From NCBI GenBank assembly GCA_947464415.1, contig CANHWU010000010.1:1-35302 (forward strand): a stretch of DNA of 35,302 bases, in the 5' to 3' direction. The position numbers were made by a program, and so were the translations under genes. The stretch is from Flavobacteriales bacterium. Its GTDB lineage: Bacteria > Bacteroidota > Bacteroidia > Flavobacteriales_D > Sanyastnellaceae. The notes beneath the pieces are model-generated. The model had not been told where the DNA came from, did not search any database, and worked only from the letters and a program-made list of their open reading frames with translations. Numbering within the stretch: the stretch's first letter is position 1; each line of letters begins with the position of its first letter. This document shows positions 24,681 to 33,830 of this stretch, in pieces.

Positions 24681-26423
24681 TTAGTTACAAGATTGACCGA
24701 AGGCTGGAGCGAAGATCAAGAAATCCAATACATCCGTTACACCATCATAGTTCAAGTCAGTTGGACAAGCTGCAACACCTTTAGTAGCACCTACCAATTG
24801 AGAGTACGTCCAGTTTGACAACCAGTTTTGACCAGGATTTGAAGAGAATGCACCACGGAAAGGAGCTGGCTCGAAGAAGCCATCTACTGGGGCCGTTGGA
24901 CAACCTGATACAGACAAAGCTGGGTTTGGAATCACATCATTTTTAGCCGTCCATGTATTAGTGGCGGTATTCACAGTATAAGTATAATCAAAACCAGGAA
25001 GGGTGTTACCCGCTACGATAGTGTTCATATCTGTTGTAACAAACTGAGTGTAATCAGCAGTTCCAACAGCTTGTGGTGTACCTGTTCCTTGGTTAGATCC
25101 AGAGGCATTGATGGTGATAGGAGTGGTTACATTGACGAAAGTATTACACTTTACTTTAAAGGACTGCGATCCGTTTCCTGCTGAAGCAGAAGCAGGACCT
25201 GGAATATTGGTCCAATTGTGCCATGCCTCACCACCAGCGGCATACGAACGAGTACCAGAAATACTCTTTTGGATATTCATACCATTTTTGAAGTTAGCGA
25301 AAAGGGAATTGTAGATTTCACCTTCTGTCAATTCCTTTGCACAGATACCCGCCAAAGAGGTGTTGTCCGCTGTAGTGGTAGATTTGGCATTACCAATGCA
25401 AGTAGCGTTGTAGATAATGGGATGTGATCGGGGTGTATTGTTTGATTTATTGTCATCTGAATCACACTCAAAACCATTGTCACTATCGATGCTCCAGTTA
25501 GCCGAGTTGTCATCCTTCATACTGAATAAAAACTGTGCCTTGCCTGTCCAACCATGATCGTAATCAAAACCATCATCATTTCCAAACAAAGTAGTACAAT
25601 ATTTCAAATTTACAGTACCCCCAAAAATCTCAATATTGTCATCCGCGCATGAAACAATTTCTATGTGCTCTATGACAGTATTGCGCCCTACAGAACCTAA
25701 AGTTAAACCATTGATCTCACCACCCAAAGCCAAAATAGCCCCTGAATGACGGATAGAAACATAACGCATGATACCGGAATTATCATCATCATTGAATGTC
25801 TCACCTAAAGCTAAATTCACTCCATATTGATCTTGTGGGTTGGTAGTTTGAAAACCTTCAATGGTACCCAATCCATCAGCCACCGCCAATTTACCTGCGG
25901 TACCTACTGTAAAAGGACCATTGGCCGCCAATGTCAAATTATTATGAGCATAACCATTGACAACCACTCCGCCCCATTTCCCTTTATTGGTCACTGGGTA
26001 AGTACCATCCATAGGATCTTCTTGCGCCGTAAATACAATTGGGCAAGACTCTGTTCCATTGGCGATAATATCTCCACCTCTCATGATTACCAAAGCCGTC
26101 GCCTCTGCTGGAACCGCGTTAGGAGCACCTTTGATTACGGTGCCTGGTTGAATAGTCAAAGTTTGTCCACTAGGAATGTAAATCTTCTTGTCTAAAATGT
26201 AAGTCTTGTCGCAAGTAAAATTGGCACCCAATGTCATCTCCCCTCCATAGGTATTGGGGATGGCCGTGTATCCTGGCATAGAAGATACAATTACCTCAGT
26301 TCTTGATGCAACAGGAGGACAACCACACTCTGCACCTAAATTAGATTGAGCCTTCAATCCTGAGAAAGCTCCGATAGCCAAAGCAACCGCCATGGACTTG
26401 AATAGAATTTGTTTGTTTTTCAT
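24681..26423 (-). CDS. secreted right-handed beta-helix-like surface protein with Cys-flanked dockerin-like tail
   Basis: A protein of 580 residues with a signal peptide (MKNKQILFKSMAVALAIGAF...KAQ). The body has the spacing of a parallel beta-helix: ILDKKIYIPSGQTLTIQPG, TVIKGAP, ALVIMRGGDIIANG, WGGVVVNG, MRYVSIRHSGA, TVIEHIEIVSCADDNIEIFG, VNLKYCTTLFGNDDGFDYDHG. The C-terminus CPTDLNYDGVTDVLDFLIF followed by APAFGQSC holds one EF-hand/dockerin-type loop (Asp, Asn, Asp, Asp, Asp at positions 1, 3, 5, 9, 12) between two Cys. No T9SS PNP-type domain is visible, unlike its neighbours, so how it leaves the periplasm is open. It lies two genes downstream of the TonB receptor-paralogue C pair. Such beta-helix proteins often occur beside TonB receptors in this phylum (recollection, not tested). 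Confidence 0.85.
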   Translation of the reverse strand: MKNKQILFKSMAVALAIGAFSGLKAQSNLGAECGCPPVASRTEVIVSSMPGYTAIPNTYGGEMTLGANFTCDKTYILDKKIYIPSGQTLTIQPGTVIKGAPNAVPAEATALVIMRGGDIIANGTESCPIVFTAQEDPMDGTYPVTNKGKWGGVVVNGYAHNNLTLAANGPFTVGTAGKLAVADGLGTIEGFQTTNPQDQYGVNLALGETFNDDDNSGIMRYVSIRHSGAILALGGEINGLTLGSVGRNTVIEHIEIVSCADDNIEIFGGTVNLKYCTTLFGNDDGFDYDHGWTGKAQFLFSMKDDNSANWSIDSDNGFECDSDDNKSNNTPRSHPIIYNATCIGNAKSTTTADNTSLAGICAKELTEGEIYNSLFANFKNGMNIQKSISGTRSYAAGGEAWHNWTNIPGPASASAGNGSQSFKVKCNTFVNVTTPITINASGSNQGTGTPQAVGTADYTQFVTTDMNTIVAGNTLPGFDYTYTVNTATNTWTAKNDVIPNPALSVSGCPTAPVDGFFEPAPFRGAFSSNPGQNWLSNWTYSQLVGATKGVAACPTDLNYDGVTDVLDFLIFAPAFGQSCN

Positions 26424-26647
26424 AACATTTTTTGGTTAGTGATGCAAATCTCTATCACGCATGATGCTTTTGATTGAATGAAACATTATGAAAGCATTAA
26501 AAAGGAAACGGGTTATTTAGCACATCGTTAACGAATGCCAATATCCATTTTATGAGAATGAGAACTGAATAATAAGCGCTATTCACACCTACTTAACAAT
26601 CAGAAAGGTAAAAAGAGTAATCGAAAAAACGGGACGAAAAAGAATGA

Positions 26648-27331
26648 CTATTTCCTTTTACCGAGACTAAGTCCTACACCGCATCCCCAAGGATGAATGC
26701 TCCATGCCTCTTGAGTTCCCAAAGGCTGAACAAAATAATTGCCCTGCAAAAAAACTCCACCATACCAATGAGCCGGTAATGCCCATTGCCAACCTAATCT
26801 GAGCTGTGCAGATAAAGAACTTCTTTGAAGACCCTCAGAAATCTCTACCCTTTGCGATTGATTCATCCCTAAGACCTGGTAAGTGCGTGAAGCCTGGAAT
26901 ACAGCATTCCAATTCAATCCACCTTGGATGAAGAAATTCCTATCTTCGTTTTGACTCACTTGATACTTGATCAACAAAGGAATACTCATCCATTGATAAT
27001 CATTGCGCATGGACAACATATTTGGGAGTGAATCCGCATTGTACCGCTCTCTCTTGGTTGTCCAAAAAGCACCTGTACACAACCACCATTTTTGATTCAA
27101 CTTTCTAGAAGCCAAACAACCCAGAGAAGCACCCATTGCGGGTTGAACCATTTGATTCTGCTTCAAAGTCAAAGCATCCCAATCTGCACCACCCGATTGG
27201 TAAAAAAAATCAGTAGCCTCAAAACCAATATTACCCTCCATAGACCAACGCAAAGTGTCTTTTACCTGTGCCTCTGACTTCAAGATAGTGAAAGAAAATA
27301 TTAATACAAAAAAAACGAACGTCTGTTTCAT
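26648..27331 (-). CDS. small outer-membrane beta-barrel candidate
   Basis: A protein of 227 residues. The ATG at 27329-27331 begins a signal peptide (MKQTFVFFVLIFSFTILKSE); the frame reaches up to 27388 but that part overlaps the upstream gene. The mature part alternates polar and aromatic residues with turns (SMEGNIGFEATDFF, KWWLCTGAFWTTKRERYN, RNDYQWMSIPLLIKYQV, FFIQGGLNWNAVF, AQLRLGWQWALP, WYGGVFLQGNYFVQPLG) and ends GCGVGLSLGKRK, as in PorT-like or OmpW-like 8-10 strand barrels. No family is certain. It follows paralogue C by 34 bases and may belong to the same transcript. About 224 bases without a gene follow before the beta-helix gene; I saw no certain promoter or terminator there. Confidence 0.75.
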   Translation of the reverse strand: MKQTFVFFVLIFSFTILKSEAQVKDTLRWSMEGNIGFEATDFFYQSGGADWDALTLKQNQMVQPAMGASLGCLASRKLNQKWWLCTGAFWTTKRERYNADSLPNMLSMRNDYQWMSIPLLIKYQVSQNEDRNFFIQGGLNWNAVFQASRTYQVLGMNQSQRVEISEGLQRSSLSAQLRLGWQWALPAHWYGGVFLQGNYFVQPLGTQEAWSIHPWGCGVGLSLGKRK

Positions 27332-27365
27332 GTTTATTTTTATTTCGGTGCGATGTGGATAAATA

Positions 27366-28694
27366 TTAGATTCTGACCAATAATACACTCACTTGATCCG
27401 TTGTACTTTTTAACAACACATAATACACGCCTGGCTCCCAATTGGAGGCATCTAAATTTTCATTAAATACCCCTGCAAACTGATTCAAATCAGCCTGAAA
27501 CTTTCGGATACCCATAGCACTGTACACCTCGATGTTCACATCATCCTTTTCCAATACAGAAGCCTGAATTGAAAATACACTCTGCGCGGGATTAGGAAAC
27601 ACATTGAGAGCTAAGTTAGACTCACCTAATTGAGGACAAACCCAATCAATATCTCTTCCACCACAATCTCCTGGAAAGCAACAAAGTTCTTCAAAGGAAA
27701 CATTCGCTTCGGCAGAATAATTGCACGCCAAAGTATCCATACATCCAATAATGGCCAAAGTTTGACAAGCACCTTCTTCCTCACAAATAAAGGCGGAATT
27801 GTACTCCAAATAATCACTGTTCATGCAACCGCATTCAAAAGGATAGGACAAAAATGGACTAAAAGTTTGACCTGATCCTAATAAAGTATCGCGTGCCACC
27901 AATTCCTGAGCAATCCATGCCGTATCCTGCCAAATTTCCAACTCCAAATTCAACTCAAAAGTTAATTCGCCAAGGGTAGTTAATTGAGCCAACAACACCA
28001 TATTGGTATCCGGTGATACTCCATCTATTCCCTGAGATGATTGAAGATAAAAATTCTCACTTTCAAAAACAGTTCCTTCCACTACACTGCCAAAAATGGT
28101 AGAATCTGATTGGGTAACAAAATCTTGAACACCGAAAGAAGTCCAGGTTACTGCCGCGAGATTCATGGTATCAATTCCATCAGACTCCGTTAAGGGTATC
28201 CCCGCTAACGTGTCATCATTGATCAATAACCCCGATAACACCATCTCACTTCCGCCATCATTGTTGACACCTCCGATGAATGAACCATCCATATCGTACT
28301 CCTTTGGAATTCCAAAAAATAATTTAGAACCTTGTTTGGCCAATTGCCCGATGGTCAAATACGTATCCAACGCAGTGGTATTCTCTGATAAAAAAACTTT
28401 CGAAAAATCTTTACCAAAGGATTGTCCTTGACTTTTATTATTAAAAAAAGGCTGAGTGCTGCTTACGAAAAAGGGATGACCACTGGTTCCAAACATTCTC
28501 TTGATACGCGTATTCGGTAGTAAATCGGCGTACACTCTATAAGTTACACTCCCAGGAGCAATCCCACCACCTGTGGTATCAGTTGCATCATTCGCATCGC
28601 TGATGTAATACTTTTCTACCACTAATCTTTCTAATTGCGAGAATGAAGTACTCGCAAATAAAAAAAGACATACAACTAAAACAATATTCTTCAT
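27366..28694 (-). CDS. secreted VEKYY-domain protein (paralogue C) with GCMD module and T9SS type A domain
   Basis: A protein of 442 residues. After the signal peptide (MKNIVLVVCLFLFASTSFSQ) the shared domain runs to about 280: LERLVVEKYYISDANDATD, PGSVTYRVYADLLPN, MFGTSGHPFF, PFFNNKSQG, LDTYLTIGQL, DMDGSF, NMVLLAQLTTLGELTFELNL. It lacks the AALGGIVG box found in the other three, where it reads LQSSQGIDGVSPD. A Cys-rich stretch with one GCMDTLACNYSAEAN module and a T9SS sorting domain (NVFPNPAQSVFS, EPGVYYVLLK) complete it. It starts three bases after the TonB-receptor stop, so translation is probably coupled. Confidence 0.88.
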   Translation of the reverse strand: MKNIVLVVCLFLFASTSFSQLERLVVEKYYISDANDATDTTGGGIAPGSVTYRVYADLLPNTRIKRMFGTSGHPFFVSSTQPFFNNKSQGQSFGKDFSKVFLSENTTALDTYLTIGQLAKQGSKLFFGIPKEYDMDGSFIGGVNNDGGSEMVLSGLLINDDTLAGIPLTESDGIDTMNLAAVTWTSFGVQDFVTQSDSTIFGSVVEGTVFESENFYLQSSQGIDGVSPDTNMVLLAQLTTLGELTFELNLELEIWQDTAWIAQELVARDTLLGSGQTFSPFLSYPFECGCMNSDYLEYNSAFICEEEGACQTLAIIGCMDTLACNYSAEANVSFEELCCFPGDCGGRDIDWVCPQLGESNLALNVFPNPAQSVFSIQASVLEKDDVNIEVYSAMGIRKFQADLNQFAGVFNENLDASNWEPGVYYVLLKSTTDQVSVLLVRI

Positions 28695-28697
28695 GAT

Positions 28698-31600
28698 CTA
28701 TAATCGATAATTAACAGTCAACATGTAAGTAGTACCAAAGCGGAAAGAGTCATAATCATACCAACCACCTGTATTCTCAATTGTGCCATTGGCATTGACC
28801 CGATCTATTTTGTATGAACGTCTAACGGCTGTATTCAAAATATCGCGGATATTGACTCCAACGATCCAATGATCCCCAATATTCTTAGTGACTTTTACAT
28901 CAATCTGATTTCGAGGCATTTCATATACATCTGGACGACCTTTGATAGCACCCGCTATGACCAATCTTGGGCCTTGCACATTATAGCTTACAGTGGCTGT
29001 TAGGCCTAGCGAATCATTTTGATAAGTCAATATCGAGTTGATCAAATAAGGCGCTTGTCCGAACATTGGACGATTCAACGTGTCCAATGGAATATAGGTT
29101 TTAGATCCATCGTTGTTGATGATGAGATCCTTTCTGATGAACTGCGCTTGTGATTTAACCAAAGTAACGTTCGTACGAGCTTCAAAAAACTTACCCATTT
29201 GTTTCTTTCCTTCAAACTCCAAACCCATCACATTGGATTTTTCTATGTTCTCCCAAGTAATCCCTGCACTTCCAAATCCCATCTCAATATGATTCTTGAA
29301 ATTCTTGTAAAATGCACTTGCACTGATCATATCACCTCCTTTGAAATAAGATTCCGCACGTAAATCAAAATTATCCACTTTCACCACCTTCAAAGCGGAG
29401 TTACCATAGATCAATGTTCTGAACTCGTTATCCAAAATCGCAGCATCACTCAACTCGCGGATACTTGGTCGAGCAAGAGATTTGCTATAGTTCAATCTCA
29501 CGTTGGTTTGTGCCTTCTTCTCATTCTTCAACTTGTACACCACATTGATGTTCGGAAGCCAATCCAATTGGTTAATTTGACTGGGATTGACCAACGGGAA
29601 TCCACCCACATTTTCTCTTCTGATATCATCCTTTGCGTAACCTTTTTTGAAGTAGTCATCCACATCAACGAAGATATTGGTGTACTCTGCACGGATACCG
29701 CCGATCAAACGAATTCTATCGGTAACTTCAAAATCACTGGACCAATAACCTGAGTGAACATCACTGTTACCGAAGGAGTGATTTCTCAAATAATTATTTC
29801 TTACATAATAAAATTGGAAGTTGTCACCCATGACAAATTTATCAGGACTCAAATAAGCGTCTAAATCATCACTTTGCAAGGGATCAATGTTGGTGGATGG
29901 ATTAGCAAACAACTTATACTCATCATTGTCTATTTTTCTATAATTCTTTAGAGAACTGAGACCAAACATCCAAGTACGCTTTAAACCTTCTTTGGCCCAT
30001 TTTTTAATGGGTTTGGATGCATCCAATCGAGCATCCAACAAATCCTCGTTCAAATAGCGGTAGAATCTTCTGATACCTTCCCCAAAAGTAGGAGCAAAAC
30101 CATATCCCGTCACTTGATCATAGTTGATCAACCCAACATTAAATTGCGTTACTTTAAAATCAGGAGCGATGCTATTCCCTGTAGTATAAGAGAGATTGGC
30201 ATCCAATTTAACAGATGACTTAGGAAAATAATGCTGAGAGCTGAATTGAGAAACCAATTGCTTTCGCTGTTCATAGAAGATGTTATTAAATACCTCTACC
30301 TCCTCAAAAGCACTGCTGAAGGGTCGTCCATAATATTGGGCAACATCATTGATTCCCATGAAATTGGGCATCACCATTACAGAGGCCCTGTGATTTTCAT
30401 GAAATTTGTAAGACATGTTCAAAAGCGCATTCCAAGAATTCGTCTCTCGACCCAATTCGGCCCGGTCTTGACGGTCAATGGGATAATCCAATGATTCATC
30501 ACCCACCCGCTGGGAAGTACCATTGGGATCATAACGATAATTACTTCCATAACGGAAACCAACAAAAAAGCCTAGCGGTTTGCCAAACAATAGAACTTCA
30601 TTTCCGATGGTAATGTTCTGCGTGAAATTCATAGGAGCAATGCGCCTCTTGACATTCCAATTGTTGGCAAAACCACTTCCATAATCCGTACCTTCAGGAT
30701 TGATGATACCGTAAGCTGTGGGTTTGTATTGCTGATTGTACTGATTTCGAGCGGCAATAAAGGCCGCATCATCATTGATAGCCGTAGGCGCTAATAAACC
30801 CAATTCCACTAAACCTAATCTAAAATAAGCCTCCCCTTGAGCTGTACCATCCGCCCAGCCCGTAACACCTATGCCTTGATAATAATCCCCTAATCCCAAG
30901 GCCACCATTTCTTGATAGGTAGTGGGTGCGGTATTTGGAACTACCACATCATCATTGGAGCGGATACGCAATCCATTATCAAATCCTAAGAAATCCGTAC
31001 TACTTCTTTCACTACTCAAAAAATTCTTAAATGTTGTCTGGGCATTATATCCTAACTGACTTTCCACGCTCACCATCAATTTATCAGGATAATCCTTGGT
31101 CTCCACAGAAATATACGCGCCAGACCAATCGCTCGCCAATTGTGAATTTGCTGTTTTGGTAATGATAATATTGTCAATCAAACTGGAAGGAAAGATATCC
31201 AATTTGATATTGTTGGTCAAAGGGTCTAACGTAGGAATACGTGAGCCATTTAAAGTGGTTTTGACATAACGATCTCCAATTCCACGAACCGTAATCAAAC
31301 CTCCCGAAGTAGAGACTCCTGAAACCCTTGCGATGGCATTGACTACATTCTGATCACCCGTTTTCTTCATGGTTTCTGAAGAAATATAATCAATGGTGGT
31401 AGCAGAGTTCATTTTCACCTTCTCCATGAAACTATCATTGGATTTGATGATTTTTTCTTCAACGGTCAATGCAGCGCCTACATAACTTGCTGATGGCAAG
31501 GTATAATCTTTCACCAACACTTCGTTGTCTTTTAATGAAACTTTTTCAGTCAAATTTTGAAATCCCACCATCACAAAGTTCAAGGTATATACTTGGGCAT

Positions 31601-31790
31601 TGGGAAGTGACAATTCAAACAATCCATCGAAATCTGATTTCGCCAGATTCGATTGATTCTCCATCACCACCACCACTACTCCAAATACTGGCTCCCCCTT
31701 TTCATCCGTAATCTTACCCTTTATTTTACCCTGCCCAAAAAGTACATTGGCTAGGCAGATCCCTACAATCGCAACTAAAAAATGTTTCAT
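28698..31790 (-). CDS. TonB-dependent outer-membrane receptor with carboxypeptidase-regulatory-like N-terminus
   Basis: A protein of 1030 residues. Signal peptide MKHFLVAIVGICLANVLFGQ, then a carboxypeptidase-regulatory-like beta-sandwich (GKIKGKITDEKGEPVFGVVV, about 20-105), a plug domain (VNAIARVSGVS, GLITVRGIGDRYVKTTLNG, GAYISVETKDYP) and a long 22-strand barrel ending in MLTVNYRL. TonB receptors take large substrates (siderophores, glycans, vitamins) across the outer membrane with energy from TonB-ExbBD. No SusD partner and no FecR-type regulator gene lie nearby. The ATG at 31788-31790 is taken; the frame extends to a GTG overlapping the upstream stop. It is 11 bases after paralogue B and 3 bases before paralogue C, so it works with these secreted proteins. 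The substrate is unknown. Confidence 0.93.
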   Translation of the reverse strand: MKHFLVAIVGICLANVLFGQGKIKGKITDEKGEPVFGVVVVVMENQSNLAKSDFDGLFELSLPNAQVYTLNFVMVGFQNLTEKVSLKDNEVLVKDYTLPSASYVGAALTVEEKIIKSNDSFMEKVKMNSATTIDYISSETMKKTGDQNVVNAIARVSGVSTSGGLITVRGIGDRYVKTTLNGSRIPTLDPLTNNIKLDIFPSSLIDNIIITKTANSQLASDWSGAYISVETKDYPDKLMVSVESQLGYNAQTTFKNFLSSERSSTDFLGFDNGLRIRSNDDVVVPNTAPTTYQEMVALGLGDYYQGIGVTGWADGTAQGEAYFRLGLVELGLLAPTAINDDAAFIAARNQYNQQYKPTAYGIINPEGTDYGSGFANNWNVKRRIAPMNFTQNITIGNEVLLFGKPLGFFVGFRYGSNYRYDPNGTSQRVGDESLDYPIDRQDRAELGRETNSWNALLNMSYKFHENHRASVMVMPNFMGINDVAQYYGRPFSSAFEEVEVFNNIFYEQRKQLVSQFSSQHYFPKSSVKLDANLSYTTGNSIAPDFKVTQFNVGLINYDQVTGYGFAPTFGEGIRRFYRYLNEDLLDARLDASKPIKKWAKEGLKRTWMFGLSSLKNYRKIDNDEYKLFANPSTNIDPLQSDDLDAYLSPDKFVMGDNFQFYYVRNNYLRNHSFGNSDVHSGYWSSDFEVTDRIRLIGGIRAEYTNIFVDVDDYFKKGYAKDDIRRENVGGFPLVNPSQINQLDWLPNINVVYKLKNEKKAQTNVRLNYSKSLARPSIRELSDAAILDNEFRTLIYGNSALKVVKVDNFDLRAESYFKGGDMISASAFYKNFKNHIEMGFGSAGITWENIEKSNVMGLEFEGKKQMGKFFEARTNVTLVKSQAQFIRKDLIINNDGSKTYIPLDTLNRPMFGQAPYLINSILTYQNDSLGLTATVSYNVQGPRLVIAGAIKGRPDVYEMPRNQIDVKVTKNIGDHWIVGVNIRDILNTAVRRSYKIDRVNANGTIENTGGWYDYDSFRFGTTYMLTVNYRL

Positions 31791-31801
31791 AACTAAACCC
31801 A

Positions 31802-32929
31802 CTAAGATTTAACCAATCTCAAGACTCTTGACTTTCCAGACTGCTTCAAGTGAACCATATATACCCCATTTGACCATGCAGAGGTCTGAATACGAATTTG
31901 ATTTCCGTAAAAACGATCTATTAAAACACGTTGACCCAATACATCCACCACTTCTATTTGCATAGCCGCCATACTCAAAGAGTTGTTCAATAATACAACT
32001 TCATTATTAAATGGATTAGGATAGGCAGCGGCAGTCCAATCATTCACTGACATTATCTCATGGATCGCCACAGTTGAAGTATCTGTTGTATCCACGATCA
32101 CGTCCGATTCACTCACGTAGATCAACGTGGAATCAGTGAATTCAGTTGCCGATGGATCCTCCGCTACATAATTTTCACTTCCCCCAACTTGAGGCGTTCC
32201 CAATTGAATATTCAATTTAAAACTAAACACTCCATCTGTAGTAAATTGTCCCAACATCACTCTATTCTCAGCAGTAACGCCCACAATTCCTCCTAGAGCA
32301 GCGATTGCCCCATTATTAATCACAATAGAGTCACCCGCAGTTTGGTCTAAAATATCTAATTCTCCCGATATACCCAAAACGTTCAATGCAGTGGGAACAC
32401 CCGGCATCAAACCATCTCTCCCTTCGGTACCAGTAATGGCATAAGTCATAGGTACCACATTATTCACCAACAAACCTTGCAAGTTTCCAATAGTACCATC
32501 GGTATCCTCCTCTTTCAAAACTCCCATCAATCCAGGATTACCATTGGCCACAGCACCTATCGTCAGGTAGGAATCAATCATCTGCGTGTTCTTTCTTGTG
32601 TTATTGATACTGGTTCCCTGGTAATAAGGTACCCCGTAATTCGGATCATTGAAAAAAGCGGTTGTAGTATTGATCTCCAGAGGATGTCCTGGGGCACCAA
32701 ACATCTGAATCACACTATAGTTTGGCAACAAATCAGCATACACCCTGTAGGTAATCATTCCAGCTCTTAGAGGATACACAGCGCCATTTTCTGCCGCATC
32801 GGCAGAATCAGCCGCATCCGCCACATAATACTTCTCCACTATAATGGACTCCAATCCTTGTTGTGCTTTGGACTGCGTCGATATCACTCCACAAAAAATG
32901 GCGAATGCCATCCAACTGATCTTCTTCAT
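31802..32929 (-). CDS. secreted VEKYY-domain protein (paralogue B) with T9SS type A domain
   Basis: A protein of 375 residues: signal peptide (to KAQ at about residue 22), the shared domain to about 260 (GLESIIVEKYYVADAADSAD, AGMITYRVYADLLPNY, MFGAPGHPL, AFFNDPNYG, MIDSYLTIGAVANG, EEDTDGTI, GRDGLMPG, AALGGIVG, LGQFTTDGVFSFKLNIQL), a Thr/Ser/Asp linker, and a T9SS sorting domain (AAYPNPFNNEVVLL, VLGQRVLI, SNGVYMVHLK). It is the simplest complete version of the family: domain plus sorting signal. It lies four bases after paralogue A and 11 before the TonB receptor, in one operon. No known function. Confidence 0.9.
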   Translation of the reverse strand: MKKISWMAFAIFCGVISTQSKAQQGLESIIVEKYYVADAADSADAAENGAVYPLRAGMITYRVYADLLPNYSVIQMFGAPGHPLEINTTTAFFNDPNYGVPYYQGTSINNTRKNTQMIDSYLTIGAVANGNPGLMGVLKEEDTDGTIGNLQGLLVNNVVPMTYAITGTEGRDGLMPGVPTALNVLGISGELDILDQTAGDSIVINNGAIAALGGIVGVTAENRVMLGQFTTDGVFSFKLNIQLGTPQVGGSENYVAEDPSATEFTDSTLIYVSESDVIVDTTDTSTVAIHEIMSVNDWTAAAYPNPFNNEVVLLNNSLSMAAMQIEVVDVLGQRVLIDRFYGNQIRIQTSAWSNGVYMVHLKQSGKSRVLRLVKS

Positions 32930-32933
32930 TTTC

Positions 32934-33815
32934 TTATTTTTTTCTGATTTGTTTTTGTTGTTTCTTCAATTTTCTTTTTTCTGCTTTGGTAAGCGGACGA
33001 TAATAATTGACACTTGCCTTCAAAAGTGGAAGTAAGATTTCTCCCTCACCCGGTTGATCATAGACATATCGAACTGACTTTCCCTCGGGAGTTCTGATCA
33101 TGATATTCAAACCATAATTCAAATCACCTGCAGTAGTCAATTGCCCGATTAAAACCATATTGGAATGCAATGAATCCGCACCCACTGTACCCTTGCCTAA
33201 GGCAGCCCAAGCTCCGTTCTCCACCACTATCTCGTTGGTTTTACTATCAGCATGAATCAACTTCTTTTGCTCATCCATATTATAAAAAGTTGGAAAGGTC
33301 AATTTCTCATTTCTCACCAAACCATCTCTATCTTTGATAGACCATTGATTCCCCAGGGGAGATTGTAGAAACTGATCATTCCACTCAATTTCCAACCAAT
33401 CTTTGGTGGTATCCATAGAAAGCGGAACACCTAAATGATTCTCGCCTGCAGCTCCTACACTTAACCAGCTATCCAAATATGCGAGATTTTTGATGTAGGT
33501 CCTTTCAGGAATCATATTCGGATTAGCGTTACCCACTTCTACATGATTGTAAAATAGAGACGATGATCTAAAAAATAATGGATGCTGTGGGGTTCCATAA
33601 GCCACTTGAAAGCGATAACCTGGAAGTAAATCTAGATATACCCGATAGGTAACAGCACCTTCCGTTATCTCGCCTGTTTTGGACGGTACCGAAGCATCCA
33701 CTGCATTGACTCGATAAAATTCCTCTACAAAAATTCCTTCTATACCCACTATTTCTTGGGCGCCCATTTTAAAAAAAGCCAACAAGAAACAACCCGCAAT
33801 CCAACTCTTTTTCAT
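32934..33815 (-). CDS. secreted VEKYY-domain protein (paralogue A) without T9SS domain, Lys-rich tail
   Basis: A protein of 293 residues; the ATG at 33813-33815 is preferred to a GTG directly before it. Signal peptide (to MGAQ), then the shared domain over nearly all the rest: IEGIFVEEFYRVNAVDAS, EGAVTYRVYLDLLPGY, YGTPQHPLFF, LFYNHVEVGN, YLDSWLSVGAAGE, LGVPLSMDTTKD, DRDGL, AALGKGTVGAD, VLIGQLTTAGDLNYGLNIMI, RTPEGKSVRYVY. Unlike its paralogues it has no PNP-type sorting domain; it ends in a strongly basic tail (TKAEKRKLKKQQKQIRKK). It may stay in the periplasm or contact negatively charged lipids or polysaccharide (inference). It starts 15 bases after the repeat-protein stop and four before paralogue B. 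Confidence 0.88.
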   Translation of the reverse strand: MKKSWIAGCFLLAFFKMGAQEIVGIEGIFVEEFYRVNAVDASVPSKTGEITEGAVTYRVYLDLLPGYRFQVAYGTPQHPLFFRSSSLFYNHVEVGNANPNMIPERTYIKNLAYLDSWLSVGAAGENHLGVPLSMDTTKDWLEIEWNDQFLQSPLGNQWSIKDRDGLVRNEKLTFPTFYNMDEQKKLIHADSKTNEIVVENGAWAALGKGTVGADSLHSNMVLIGQLTTAGDLNYGLNIMIRTPEGKSVRYVYDQPGEGEILLPLLKASVNYYRPLTKAEKRKLKKQQKQIRKK

Positions 33816-33830
33816 CACAGAAATACTATC

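Noticed and set aside
26424-26647. Possible small gene or promoter in the 224-base gap before the beta-helix gene
   Set aside because: No frame with a credible start, no exact TAnnTTTG box; the best -7 candidate (GAGATTTG) has a mismatch and no -33 partner.
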